In this document: piece by piece, positions 1-9,074 of the stretch
Position numbering within the stretch: the stretch's first letter is position 1
Layout: every line of letters starts with the position of its first letter
DNA from: Daphnia carinata
Lineage: Eukaryota > Arthropoda > Branchiopoda > Diplostraca > Daphniidae
Reading direction: 5' to 3'
Length of the DNA stretch: 51,112 nt
NCBI RefSeq assembly: GCF_022539665.2
Contig: NW_026712492.1
Location: forward strand, 1-51,112
Notes under the pieces: model-generated
The model's input: only the letters and a program-made list of their open reading frames with translations
Databases searched by the model: none
What the model was told of the DNA's origin: nothing
Made by a program: the position numbers and the translations under genes

Positions 1-1035
1 GTATAGGAGTAAATTTCCAACATAAATTTAGTTGTACCATAGAGATGGAGAGAAATGGGTCCGGTTTCGAAATCGTCTCGGAAAATAACGCCTCCCTTCT
101 GGTTGACGCCTGATAACGTCACGCTCTCGGCTTCAAGTTCGTCTAGCAACGTGATAACGTTATATTTTTTTCAAATTTCATATACTCTACAAGGAATAAC
201 GTCAATTTTGCGTGCCACAATACCAGTTGCTGGACATAGGTGATAAATCCGCTGGACCTTCAATACAAGGGTTTCTTGTCTTGTAAACGTTCCTCTAAGT
301 AAACGCGAAACCGTAAGAATGAAATAATGTAGTCACGCTAACTACGGCTAATAATAGTTCGGCAAATGTGTGAATTTGACAAAAGTGTTATAGTGAAATG
401 TTAAAATCAGGTACGCGAAATGAACGCAGCCCATGTCTTCGGGTGGTGCCATCCAACGGAATTCGATTCTCCGTTCGTCCGTCGGTTGCCGTTTTGCATA
501 CGAGTGCAAAATTGTGCACATTTTCCGCTGCTGGTACTACGTGGCAAAAAAAAAAACGAGAAAATGTGTCGTAGATTTGATAGGATAAACTGAAGCTGGT
601 TCGTTTACTTGTTTGCCGGCCGAGCCACTCGTAGTAGAATAGACTCCCTTGATAAGCGCTGAATCGAAATCTTCAGTCAATCGCACAGTGACTACGCGAA
701 ACGAGATCACAATTACAACAAGCAATATTATGCAATACACCAATATGAAAAACTGAAACTTTTGGGAGTATACAAAAAAAAATTGTATGAAGTGCCTTGT
801 GACAAAAAAAGGTGCTTAAAAGAATGCTGTCGATAAAAGCAAATCTTATTTTACCTTTATACACTTGGCCACCGGTGTAAAACCGTGGATTTCCGGACGG
901 TCCTACCTGAGCTATTTGCGTTGTCGGTTGGCTTGCATCCCAAACGTCTGGCTACCGGGCAAACTGTTTGCAGGGGAAGAAAAACGGTGATGAATCAACA
1001 GCGTTGGATTGTAGGCTGTTGATTCTGTTCGAGAC
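1..1035 (-). pseudogene. Reelin pseudogene, Reeler-domain exons (copy A)
   Basis: Minus-strand exons matching the N-terminus of reelin, a secreted extracellular-matrix glycoprotein. An exon at about 855-1035 follows a pyrimidine-rich TTGTTAG acceptor and encodes the SPFFF..C motif and GNPRFYTGGQVYK, then a GTAAAA donor. Near 575-700 comes TEDFDSALIKGVYSTTSG, near 405-520 FRWMAPPEDMGCVHF, and near 40-165 the linker with GGVIFRDDFETG; these follow the order of the Reeler domain and the first reelin subrepeat. A TAG codon at 952-954 interrupts the first exon. The rest of this copy would lie left of the window. The same nonsense codon is present in copy B (27419-27421), so it predates the duplication or the exon structure differs from what I infer. 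Confidence 0.7.
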
Positions 1036-1616
1036 CTAACAAAATAAAAACCAACAAGCTAAGGCTTCGACATATTGCCGTCATAGCTGAAGCCGACGGC
1101 TCTGCGTAAACCGCAGATATATTCGAACCAAATGTTCTACTCAACTTCTGAAACACGAATAACACTGAACAGCATTCGTAAGAGTTTATTTGGTACAATG
1201 TTATTCATGAAAATAATTTCTTGGTAGTCGGGACTGATATAAATTAGGAGGGCGGATGAGTGTTTTATCCGATATCTGGGGGTCCAGTCCCTACCGGTTA
1301 ATGGAGTTGTCTAATAGGATTGATCGGTTAAAGTAAAACTAACCTTTGACTCTTCCGTCGGAGCGGCTCTCAAATGTCAGCTGGTACGCACACCCAAATA
1401 TTACGATTCAATAAGCATTCTTTCAACACAGAGAATTCTGTTGAAAAGGTAATGTCTTTGGTTTGAATGAAATCCAGTGTTATCAGGAATGTTGGTAAAT
1501 TTCAACATTCGATGATGGCTTATGGCAAGCTTAGTGTACCCATAGGTATGCTTTATTACGGTACCGTCTGGACAAGTGTCTGTGCTCTCGTTACAGGCCC
1601 TAGACGTTTTTCCTTA

Positions 1617-2120
1617 TGTAAGGTTCGAAATCTATTCCTTACTTATAATTATTGGATAGCGATGATGAACTGTATTGTTGCACTGTGTTCGAGTATTTTA
1701 CAAAGACCAAATTGATAATTGACGAAAGGAGACTTACGGAGACAGTCTGACCGAGATGGCAACTGAAGCTTGGAATTAGACTGAAGCTAGAAACACACTG
1801 ACTGAAAGTTAAAGGTGGACTCGCTGGTGGCTAGAAGTAGACTGACTCAAAGCTTAAAACACACTGCCTGAAAGTTAAAAGTACACTACTGACAATCTGG
1901 AAACAGGGCAACATTTATACGGAGAAGCAAGGTCATTTAGGATTAGGTGTCCCAACGGGAATAAATATTCTGCGTGTAAATGTAACACCTATGCGAAGAA
2001 TTGGCAAGTTTGAAGGCCAGAGCCATCGGCAGATGACCTGTTGGCGGAAGAGAGGGGAGGAGGGTTGCAAGCGTGAGAACGAGAGGGGAAGGTAAGGAGT
2101 ACGGTTGGCCGTTCCTTACA
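1617..2120 (-). repeat. LTR (3' copy in element orientation)
   Basis: 504 bp, TGTAAGG to CCTTACA, matching 3822-5103 once the nested insertion is removed. The two LTRs differ by roughly a dozen substitutions and small indels by eye (about 2-2.5%), clustered in the first 60 bp and near the GGGGAGGAGGG stretch. Just inside this LTR is the perfect palindrome ATTGCGTCCCGCAAT at 2140-2154. Confidence 0.9.
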
Positions 2121-2873
2121 TAGTATCCCAGGCCGAAAGATTGCGTCCCGCAATCTATAAAAGAGGAATATTTGGTCAATGTTGGATCGGGCAAACAAAG
2201 GTGCGATATTTTAAATTTTTTTTTTTTTTTTTTAGAGAACGTGTTTTCCGCAGCAGGCGAGAATCCAGAGGTCCATGAATGCGAACATCTACCCGGTAGC
2301 CGTAATGCCAGAAACGTCTGTAATATAACCAGTCCAGGGTTGAGAAGTCCGTAGTTGCTTGAGCGTTGAACTCGGCGTGGTCTCTTCGGATTCAGACGTC
2401 TTCTTTAGTTCGTTAGCTCTTGTGGCTGACAGGGGGGTGTCTAAACCTTGAACACCTTGCCTATCAGAAAGGGGAGATTTGTGACTGGGACAGCGTCTAT
2501 TTCTTAGCACACTGTCGCGGCAGTCCATAGAGGGATGCGCTCCGGCTGGCGGAGGATAATATAATATTTAGTTCATTTTTTTTTGGCGCGCACCGATAAT
2601 AACCAAATGCGATATTAGACCTGTAAAGTTGGCTTGAGGGAAGGATAAAGAAATTAGGAAAAAGAATGTGTAGGTATTATCAGAGTCTTCTAAAACAGTA
2701 AGTGCAATATTCCACCGGCCATGGATAAATCTTCTTTCGTTGATGGGTCTTCAGTTACTTGTGCAGATGAAAAGTGTGGGCGCTAGTAAGTTATGTTGAG
2801 TTGTGCGATGAGGGTGTCGAATAATTGGTCAGGAATCGGCTGTTGGAGAGGGCTGGTGAAGTCATACGAGTAT

Positions 2874-3665
2874 TTAGTGTAGAAAAAAGGTATAATAAAG
2901 ATAATCTGTTAGTTTCATCTTCGCATTGGGCCTCGGGCGGGTTAGTGGATCATTGAATTGCTGAGTGCTGTAGCAGTTTTGTGTTTTTGTGAACCTTGTT
3001 TCTGGTTTCTTGAATTTAGAGCAATATTTTTGTATGATAGAATTCATGGAGACATTGCCAGGAATATCGTCGGCTTGGTTAGCAATGAATTTGGTTGAAA
3101 GAATGTGAGGTGGTTCAAAATTCTCGGCAGATGGCGTGGTTGTTGCAGTAGAACGAACAGCCGTAGGTTCGAATGAAGAGTTTTTCTGTGAAGAGGTAGT
3201 TTCTTCGATATTGCTACGTCGTCGGTTGCACTGTGTTTGAAAATCTTCGGTTGAAGAAATGGCAATATTACTCTTGATGTTCTTGGGGCAGGCTTGATCT
3301 TCGTTTTGGCAGTAGGACAGGGCTGTTAAATCTTTTTGATTACGCGATACGGTAGCGCATTTAATGAATGATTCGTCTTCCTGCAGTGCTAAGACGTCAT
3401 TTGAGGGTTGATCTCCTATCGTTTTTGGAAGTTCAGGTGTAATTGTTGGAATGAAAAGAGCTTCAGTGGTAGTAATATTGGGATCTTCTGGAGTTAGTCT
3501 CTCGCTGAGTATGGAATTTCCATGAATTTTTGCTGGTACTTCAACGTCAGCCTGCCGTGCAGAAATGTCTCTCAAAATTTGTCCAAATTTCTTCAATTGA
3601 CGTGTAATTTTTTCGTTCCATACTGTTTTAATCAACGTCGCATTTATCTTGATAGATTTCTGCAT
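2874..3665 (-). CDS. Anonymous LTR-element internal ORF, 263 aa
   Basis: Uninterrupted frame from an ATG at 3663-3665 to TAG at 2874-2876, about 130 bp inside the 5' LTR in element orientation. The N-terminus is basic and possibly helical (residues 1-40); the rest is rich in Ser, Thr, Asn, Gln and Pro with scattered Cys. I see no CCHC knuckle, no DTG protease motif, no reverse-transcriptase motif and no convincing signal peptide. Its place suggests a gag-position protein or a captured sequence carried by a non-autonomous element, but the function is not recognised. It is absent from copy B. An overlapping 73-codon frame at 3044-3265 is a shadow. Confidence 0.45.
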   Translation of the reverse strand: MQKSIKINATLIKTVWNEKITRQLKKFGQILRDISARQADVEVPAKIHGNSILSERLTPEDPNITTTEALFIPTITPELPKTIGDQPSNDVLALQEDESFIKCATVSRNQKDLTALSYCQNEDQACPKNIKSNIAISSTEDFQTQCNRRRSNIEETTSSQKNSSFEPTAVRSTATTTPSAENFEPPHILSTKFIANQADDIPGNVSMNSIIQKYCSKFKKPETRFTKTQNCYSTQQFNDPLTRPRPNAKMKLTDYLYYTFFLH

Positions 3666-3821
3666 TCTGTGAATAAATTAGCGTTTTCCGACTAGATGGC
3701 GCTATAGAATTGCTAAACGTTAAGGATGGCACTGGTAAAAGTCTCTTCAGGCGTTCGGGGTTCGAGGTTCACTGTCACCAAATGTAAGGTTCGAATGATC
3801 TATCCCTTCACTGTCACCAAA

Positions 3822-5103
3822 TGTAAGGTTCGAAATCTATTCCTTACTTTTAATTGTTAGATAGTGATGAGTGAATTGTATTGTTGCACTGTGTTCGAGT
3901 ATTCTACAAAGACCAAATTGACAATTGACGAAAGGAGACTTACGGAGACAGTCTGACCGAGATGGCAACTGAAGCTTGGAATTAGACTGAAGCTAGAAAC
4001 ACACTGACTGAAAGTTAAAGGTAGACTCGCTGGTGGCTAGAAGTAGACTGACTCAAAGCTTAAAACACACTGCCTGAAAGTTAAAAGTACACTACTGACA
4101 ATCTGGAAACAGGGCAACATTTATACGGAGAAGCAAAGTCATTTAGGATTAGGTGTCCCAACGGGAATAAATATTCTGCGTGTAAATGTAACACCTATGC
4201 GAAGAATTGGCAAGTTTGAAGGCCAGACCCGTACGAAACGGTAAGCTTGCGTTTTGGCGATGCCAAAATCCTAGCTTCATCAAGCTTCCCGGTCGCTAGC
4301 TTGCAGATATCAAGCTAGGGATACGTCTAGGTTAGCTTGAGTTTTGGGGGGTGGCTTCGGCGCCTTAAAATTAAACTAGCGCAAGCTGTGAATTCGCAGG
4401 CTTGCCTTTTAGCTTACAAAAATGAAGCTACTGAAATAAGTGAAAGCTAGAAAAATGGTAGTTAGGAAAATTTATATTATTTAGCATAAGAAATGCTTAA
4501 AACAAGCATGAGTTATGATAGGACTTTAATCTCAAATAATAAATTTTCTTTAAAAAAATTAAGAAATAATACTTAAGTTTGAAAATAAAAAACATTTAGC
4601 ATAATTGGTGTACTTATTTTTGAGGGAACGAAAGTTGAACTTAATTTCGACTTTATCTTTATGTTTTTTTCAATTCTGTTTGTGATCTATTGTCGAAAAA
4701 ATTCTAAGTATTTTTCTAGATTCTTATTGTATTGTTCGGAAATATAATTATAGAATGTATAGAATGGTCCAGTGGATAGAACATCCGACTGTGGTGAGGG
4801 AGACTCGAGTAAGATCCCAGCCAGGGGCTTCCTTTTTTCGCTTTGCCTAATCTAAGCTAGCGACGCGCGGGCCTAGGTTAATTTGAATTTCCAGGCTTAA
4901 ATCGTAAAAAATTTAAGCTTGGAATCGTTAGCTTGGAGGGGTTTGGAGCGGTCTCAATCTAAGCTAACTCTAGGCTTGGGTAAGCTTAACGTTTTGTGCG
5001 GGGAGCCATCGGCAGATGACCTGTTGGCGGAAGAGAGGGGAAAAGGGTTGCAAGCGTGAGAACGAGAGGGGAAGGTAAGGAGTACGGTTGGCCGTTCCTT
5101 ACA
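3822..5103 (-). repeat. LTR (5' copy) split by a nested transposon
   Basis: Starts TGTAAGGTTCGAAATC and ends CCTTACA. It is collinear with 1617-2120 up to GGCCAGA (4227), is interrupted by a 775-bp insert, and resumes with GAGCCATCGGCAG at 5003. The nested insertion is therefore younger than the LTR element. Confidence 0.9.
4228..5002. mobile_element. Nested 775-bp TIR element with tRNA-like Pol III boxes
   Basis: Inserted in the LTR, with a 2-bp GA repeat on each side (4226-4227, 5003-5004). The ends are imperfect terminal inverted repeats: CCCGTACGAAACGGTAAGCTT on the left against the complement of AAGCTTAACGTTTTGTGCGGG on the right. The body is full of AAGCTAGC/GCTAGCTT-type inverted motifs. 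At about 4762-4825 lies a tRNA-like stretch, with an A-box-like TGGTCCAGTGG (4765-4775) and a degenerate B-box-like GAGTAAGATCCC. No transposase frame is visible, so this is a MITE-type non-autonomous element, possibly a composite with a tRNA-derived SINE head. Confidence 0.75.
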
Positions 5104-5499
5104 CTTAGATGTGCACATCAACTCTTATATACTGAAAATTTGGGGCCTAAACACCGTTAGTAACGTGAGAAGAGGGCGTGGTTTTCTGGCGCATATGATA
5201 AGTGACGTAATGCATTACTTAACTGTACAATATTTAGTGCTCCAGAAATAATGCACATAGCCGAAGCTTCACAGGCAATGCCCGCGCCTTTCAACCTTAA
5301 GTGTTAAGCGCTAAAAACTTGAGAAGATAACACATTAGATTAGCAATACAATTCTATCATGTTTCAGGGGCAAATGCTACGTTCATGTCGAGTATACGGA
5401 TTTCCGCCTTAGGGTCCTTCTGAAGAGAAAAAGAACAGAACACGAGCACGCATTGAAACGTGATTTAGAGCCATAATTAAATAAAAATTGCAAGCGTTC

Positions 5500-6018
5500 A
5501 GTTATATTGGAGACGTAGTATTTGAGGGTATTTTCTCGCTCCGAGAAGACGAACCGCCTTTGCTTGCATGAATGATCAACTTTACTTTGTTTAAATAGAA
5601 AACCTTCCATAGTTCCGCGAGTACATCGCTATTTTTCGGCATGAATAAATTCTTCCCTTTGGTATTTGTCCCTAATCCATTGTTCTCTAAGAATCCTGTT
5701 ATCAATTAAAAATTAGCTAACCTGAGTAAAAAGCAGAAAGATTTTTCTTACTGTGGATCATTTTCTGAAGGTCTGTAACACACCGGTACTGTTCCTCATA
5801 TTTCCTTTTGGCAACAATATTTACCACTTCTTCTAAATGTTTTATTTGGGATTCTTCCCATTTGTCTAATCTCAGGTGCTTTATCTTGGATATATGGGTT
5901 CCCAAGGTACGATGGATCCCAGCAACTGTGTAATAAAACAGTTTTTACAAACCTTATTACTTGCTGCAAACCTGAACGTAAAGAAATACTCCAATATTGA
6001 AAGATGCACATTCTGCCA
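5500..6018 (-). pseudogene. ADAP/centaurin-alpha (Arf-GAP, dual PH) pseudogene, copy A
   Basis: Three exon-like blocks match ADAP proteins, GTPase activators for Arf with a zinc Arf-GAP domain followed by PH domains. Block 5972-6018 encodes ..CASFNIGVFLYVQ. Block 5752-5925 encodes AGIHRTLGTHISKIK, LRLDKWEESQI and, after a 1-bp shift, VPVCYRPSENDPQ. Block 5500-5695 encodes LREQWIRDKYQREEFIHAEK, a TAG at 5629-5631, then the start of the first PH domain (EGFLFKQ, RRFVFSERENTLKYYV). Splice sites flank the middle block (acceptor ..ATTACACAG, donor GTAAGAAA). The lesions are a missing base before AGIHR, a missing base after KYEEQ, and the nonsense codon, which falls where the family usually has Gln. 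The zinc-finger start, most of PH1 and all of PH2 are absent. All three lesions recur in copy B. Confidence 0.8.
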
Positions 6019-7312
6019 CTGCATTAAAAAATAGTAGTCAGGAAGTTGTTTCAGTGGTTGAAACTGGTTATTTCAAACTGGCCTTGACAATTACAGTCAG
6101 CACAAACACTGTTACCAGCTTTGTTTACTAACTCCAGAACTCATCTCCCATTGCTGTCAGCCATTTTTCAGCAACATGAACAACAACACTAACATGAATT
6201 TGGTGAAAATATAGATGGTGATGCAATACCCTAGAATACCCTGGGCTATTCGTTATTATAACAAATGACGTGGTGTAATCATCGGAAACAATCGATTTGT
6301 TCTTTCTGGTGTATGCGTCGTCACCACACTAACAACCACAATTGCCGCGTCAACTGAGATATCCATATTCGGTGGAAAGACTAACGGAAACGCGGATCGT
6401 TTCGTACTTCGTTCACATATACACGGTCACACTATTTATTATTCTTGAGATGGCAACCTGAGGACGTCAAAGTCAGATGCATCAGTGCGTCTGCAAAGTT
6501 AAGGGTTTGTTGACAGAGGGTCCCAAAGCCACTCCTCTACCTATGGGCGTGCTTATCGTACTCTGGGCGGTACTTGAAGAAACTCGGGAAAAAAAAATTA
6601 CCTATTAGTACATTACATTCATCAGAAAGTTATTAGTTTTTAAATTTCAATTAACGGTAAGTTAAAACATAATGTTTTGTAAACTTCAACAATCAACAAG
6701 TATATTAAGTTGGCCGGTATATCTCAAAGTTTCACAACACAGCGAAGAAATGGGGGGTGGGGGGATTCACCTATAAAGGACCCAATGTCAAGGTGACCAT
6801 AGCATTATAATATTACACGGAAAGCAACAGGAATTGCTTATATTCTTTTTCTTGTTGTCCTGACATGAAGCGTCAGGTTTTATTTGGGCGTTGCCGCATT
6901 GCATAGTTTGCCCAGTTGGTGGGTTGCCTGCCGGTGTCGTCTACTTTGCCGTTGAGTCCTTATATGGATTGTGCATGATATAACGGAATGGTGCACTATA
7001 AAGAGGAACGAGATATCTAAGCAAGGATAGTTAAGGATTCGCGATTCAAACCTTTTGTTACAATATCAGACAAATCATGTTTCCTATATCTATGTCTAAG
7101 TCTAAGTAACATCCCCTTGGTTACGCTGTTAACTAGAAACATGTTCACCTGTAACCGTTTTTTAAGATAAGGTTTAATTAATTTCAACAATCATACCTTG
7201 ATACGTGAAATGGGGTAGTTATATTTCTCAGGAACAGTCCGTGATTTCGTTGTTGAATGGAATGCTTAATCCCACCACCTTATCAGTTTTCTGTCAACGA
7301 AAATGAGGTGTT
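6019..7312. other. Duplicated non-coding stretch, nothing recognised
   Basis: About 1.3 kb without a convincing gene. It contains an A-run after CTCGGGA (about 6590), a G-run (6754-6764, shorter in copy B) and AT-rich intergenic sequence. The copies differ by a roughly 60-bp block present only in copy B around 29640-29694 and by scattered substitutions. No tRNA, coding frame or terminal repeat is seen. Confidence 0.5.
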
Positions 7313-7558
7313 TCATGCCCACGGGGAGCGACGAAAAACTTTATTCTTGATGCAATGAAAAAGATTGTAAAAAAATGCAGAGTAATGTAGACGTGATGCA
7401 AATAGAATTGCCGCCTTGTTTTCCACACGATGCAGTAAACGGTGGGCGTGAGAAGAGTTGTTTAGTCGAGATTCATGTTGAAGACCTGCGCGTACTGATC
7501 TTTGAATAAAAAATCGTAGATCAGACTTGTTCATTTGATTTTCACAATCTTGTGGCAT
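7313..7558 (-). CDS. Unknown 81-codon ORF (copy A)
   Basis: Frame starting MPQDCENQMNKSDL and ending with a basic/aromatic C-terminus. The copy B equivalent (30600-30842) is 80 codons. Of the two visible differences, one is a 3-bp in-frame loss (an Asn codon) and one is a synonymous TTT/TTC change. That pattern is what constraint would give, but two events prove little. No domain, signal peptide or clear membrane segment is recognised and there is no homologue I can name. It could be chance or a remnant of a larger exon. Confidence 0.3.
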   Translation of the reverse strand: MPQDCENQMNKSDLRFFIQRSVRAGLQHESRLNNSSHAHRLLHRVENKAAILFASRLHYSAFFYNLFHCIKNKVFRRSPWA

Positions 7559-8289
7559 TCGATTTTTGAATTTTTCTTGGTTCCTGTCAAATTTTAAATT
7601 ATTAAACCTAGAGCAAGTTACGTCTAGTACAAAAACCAGGACAACGCAATGGGAAGTTGTAAAAATACTTAAATTATTTTTGTTTATTTAGGCTATTCCC
7701 AAAAACGAATTGAAATCGTGTTTCATAAGCCACATTGTTTTCACTGGTAGCCCTATGTGGTAGGACCATTGAAACTCCTCTTACAAAGTAGACTTGTGCG
7801 TTTAGTTCCTTCCCCCCGGTTTTCCTTTTTTAATTTTTTAATTTTATTTGTTTCCCACTTAAGCATTTCTGATGACTATTACTTGCTACTTTGTATACGT
7901 TAACTTGCGAGCTAACAAAGCAATTTCCCAAAGTAGTGAGACTTTGAAAACGTATTTTGTTTCGAGCAATCGTAATTATCTATTAAGAACTGAAACACTA
8001 GAGTTCGTTGGAAGCATTTTTTAAAACATTTTTATTTCCAAAATCCAAGTTATTTACCGAAATGGCAGCCAATCTGAATTAACCAAAGATTGAGTTTAGG
8101 GAAGAAATCGAATGAAAATAGAAGCTGGAGAGGTATAACCATGAAAATGTAAGGATGCTCAGAAACTTGCGTAGTTTGAGAGTAATTGATTCAAATCGCG
8201 TCTCATCTAAATGAAGGTACAAATTTCACATCATCCGATATCGCAGCTATTGCGATTTAAAAGACCAGTTTACAGTGTCTGCAATGATC
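7559..8289. other. Duplicated AT-rich spacer, nothing recognised
   Basis: Intergenic-looking sequence between the small ORF and the hairpin repeat. A 64-codon plus-strand frame exists only in copy B (31155-31349) because of indels and is not conserved, so I do not call a gene. Confidence 0.5.
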
Positions 8290-9069
8290 TCTTATTTTCA
8301 TTAGTTACAAATAGGCGGCATCATGATAAGAATGAAACGTAAGTGACAGATGAAAAACGGATCATTTTTGTGTAAGAAAACCTGTCCACTTAAACAGCAC
8401 TAAAGTACTCAAACAGCGAAGAGGTTTACAAAGTATCAAAAATGATCCTTGTCATCAATTCTTCCTTCCGTTCGATAGAATCTTGTGAAACCAAATACAT
8501 GGGCTACAAATTTGGAGGCATCGTGATAACCGAATGAAAGTGGGGGTTGGAGAGAGGTGACAATGGCCATAACGATTAAAAAACTTTTCAACTTTAACAG
8601 CATAGTTATTTCTCAACCAATTATGTCATTGCGGTCTCTCTTCACTCGCTAACGTTCACTGTATCATAATCCTACTAACCTGTAGCCAATGCATATCAAT
8701 TTCCAAAGAAACAATCAAACGGAAATGAAAAATCGATCATTAGCTACAAATAGGCGGCATCATGATAAGAACGAAACGTAAGTGACAGATGAAAAACGGA
8801 TCATTTCTGTGTAAGAAAACCTGTCCACTTAAACAGCACCAAAGTACTCAAACAGCGAACAGGTTTACCAAGTATCAAAAATGATCCTTGTCATCAATTC
8901 TTCCTTCCGTCCGATAGAATCTTGGGAAACCAAATACATGGGCTACAAATTTGGAGGCATCGTGATAACCGAATGAAAGTGGGGGAGGGAAAGAGGTGAC
9001 AATGGCCATAACGATTAAAAAAATTTTCTACTTTAACAGCAAACTTATTTCCTAACCAATTACGTCATT
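8290..9069. repeat. ~438-bp tandem repeat with 90-nt hairpins (copy A)
   Basis: Two units start at ACAAATAGGCGGCATC near 8306 and 8744. Each contains an imperfect inverted repeat running from GGATCATTT to AAAATGATCC (8359-8448 and 8798-8887), with a second inner arm pair AACCTGTCC / AACAGGTTT. The arms pair over most of their length and both hairpins are exactly 90 nt. The second unit is cut off at the duplication boundary (9069). Confidence 0.75.
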
Positions 9070-9074
9070 CTGGG

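Larger units (their letters stand above)
1617..5103 (-). mobile_element. Non-autonomous LTR retrotransposon flanked by CTTA
   Basis: The insertion is defined by copy B, which has the empty site. The element begins TGTAAGG and ends CCTTACA, with 4-bp target duplications CTTA at 1613-1616 and 5104-5107. The LTRs are 504 bp (1617-2120) and about 505 bp after subtracting a nested element (3822-5103). On the minus strand the LTR is followed after TT by TGGTGACAGTGAACC (about 3805-3819), a plausible primer-binding site, and the 3' LTR is preceded by GGGATACTA. The ~1.7-kb interior has no reverse transcriptase or integrase, only an anonymous 263-codon ORF and a short 79-codon frame at 2289-2528. TG..CA ends and a 4-bp duplication fit a Gypsy-like element mobilised in trans. 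A 39-bp tandem duplication (about 3768-3845) crosses the 5' LTR junction. Confidence 0.88.
1..9069. repeat. Segmental duplication, copy A
   Basis: Base 1 aligns with 26463 and the match runs in the same orientation to 9069 (26463-32357 in the other copy), after which the copies diverge abruptly following TACGTCATT. By eye the first 1.6 kb differs at about 8 positions (~0.5%) plus poly-A length changes; the last 1.5 kb is somewhat more diverged. Copy A contains a 3.49-kb LTR element (1617-5103) missing from copy B. The left limit is unknown because the match already exists at base 1. The block carries reelin 5' exons, an ADAP pseudogene, a short unknown ORF and a tandem hairpin repeat. Confidence 0.95.

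Noticed and set aside
55-243. Plus-strand frame of 62 codons, identical in both copies (also 26517-26705)
   Set aside because: It is the complement of a reelin exon; conservation follows from the recent duplication.
1467-1715. 82-codon plus frame crossing the LTR element edge (97 codons in copy B at 27934)
   Set aside because: C-terminus changes completely with the insertion and neither version has a recognisable domain.
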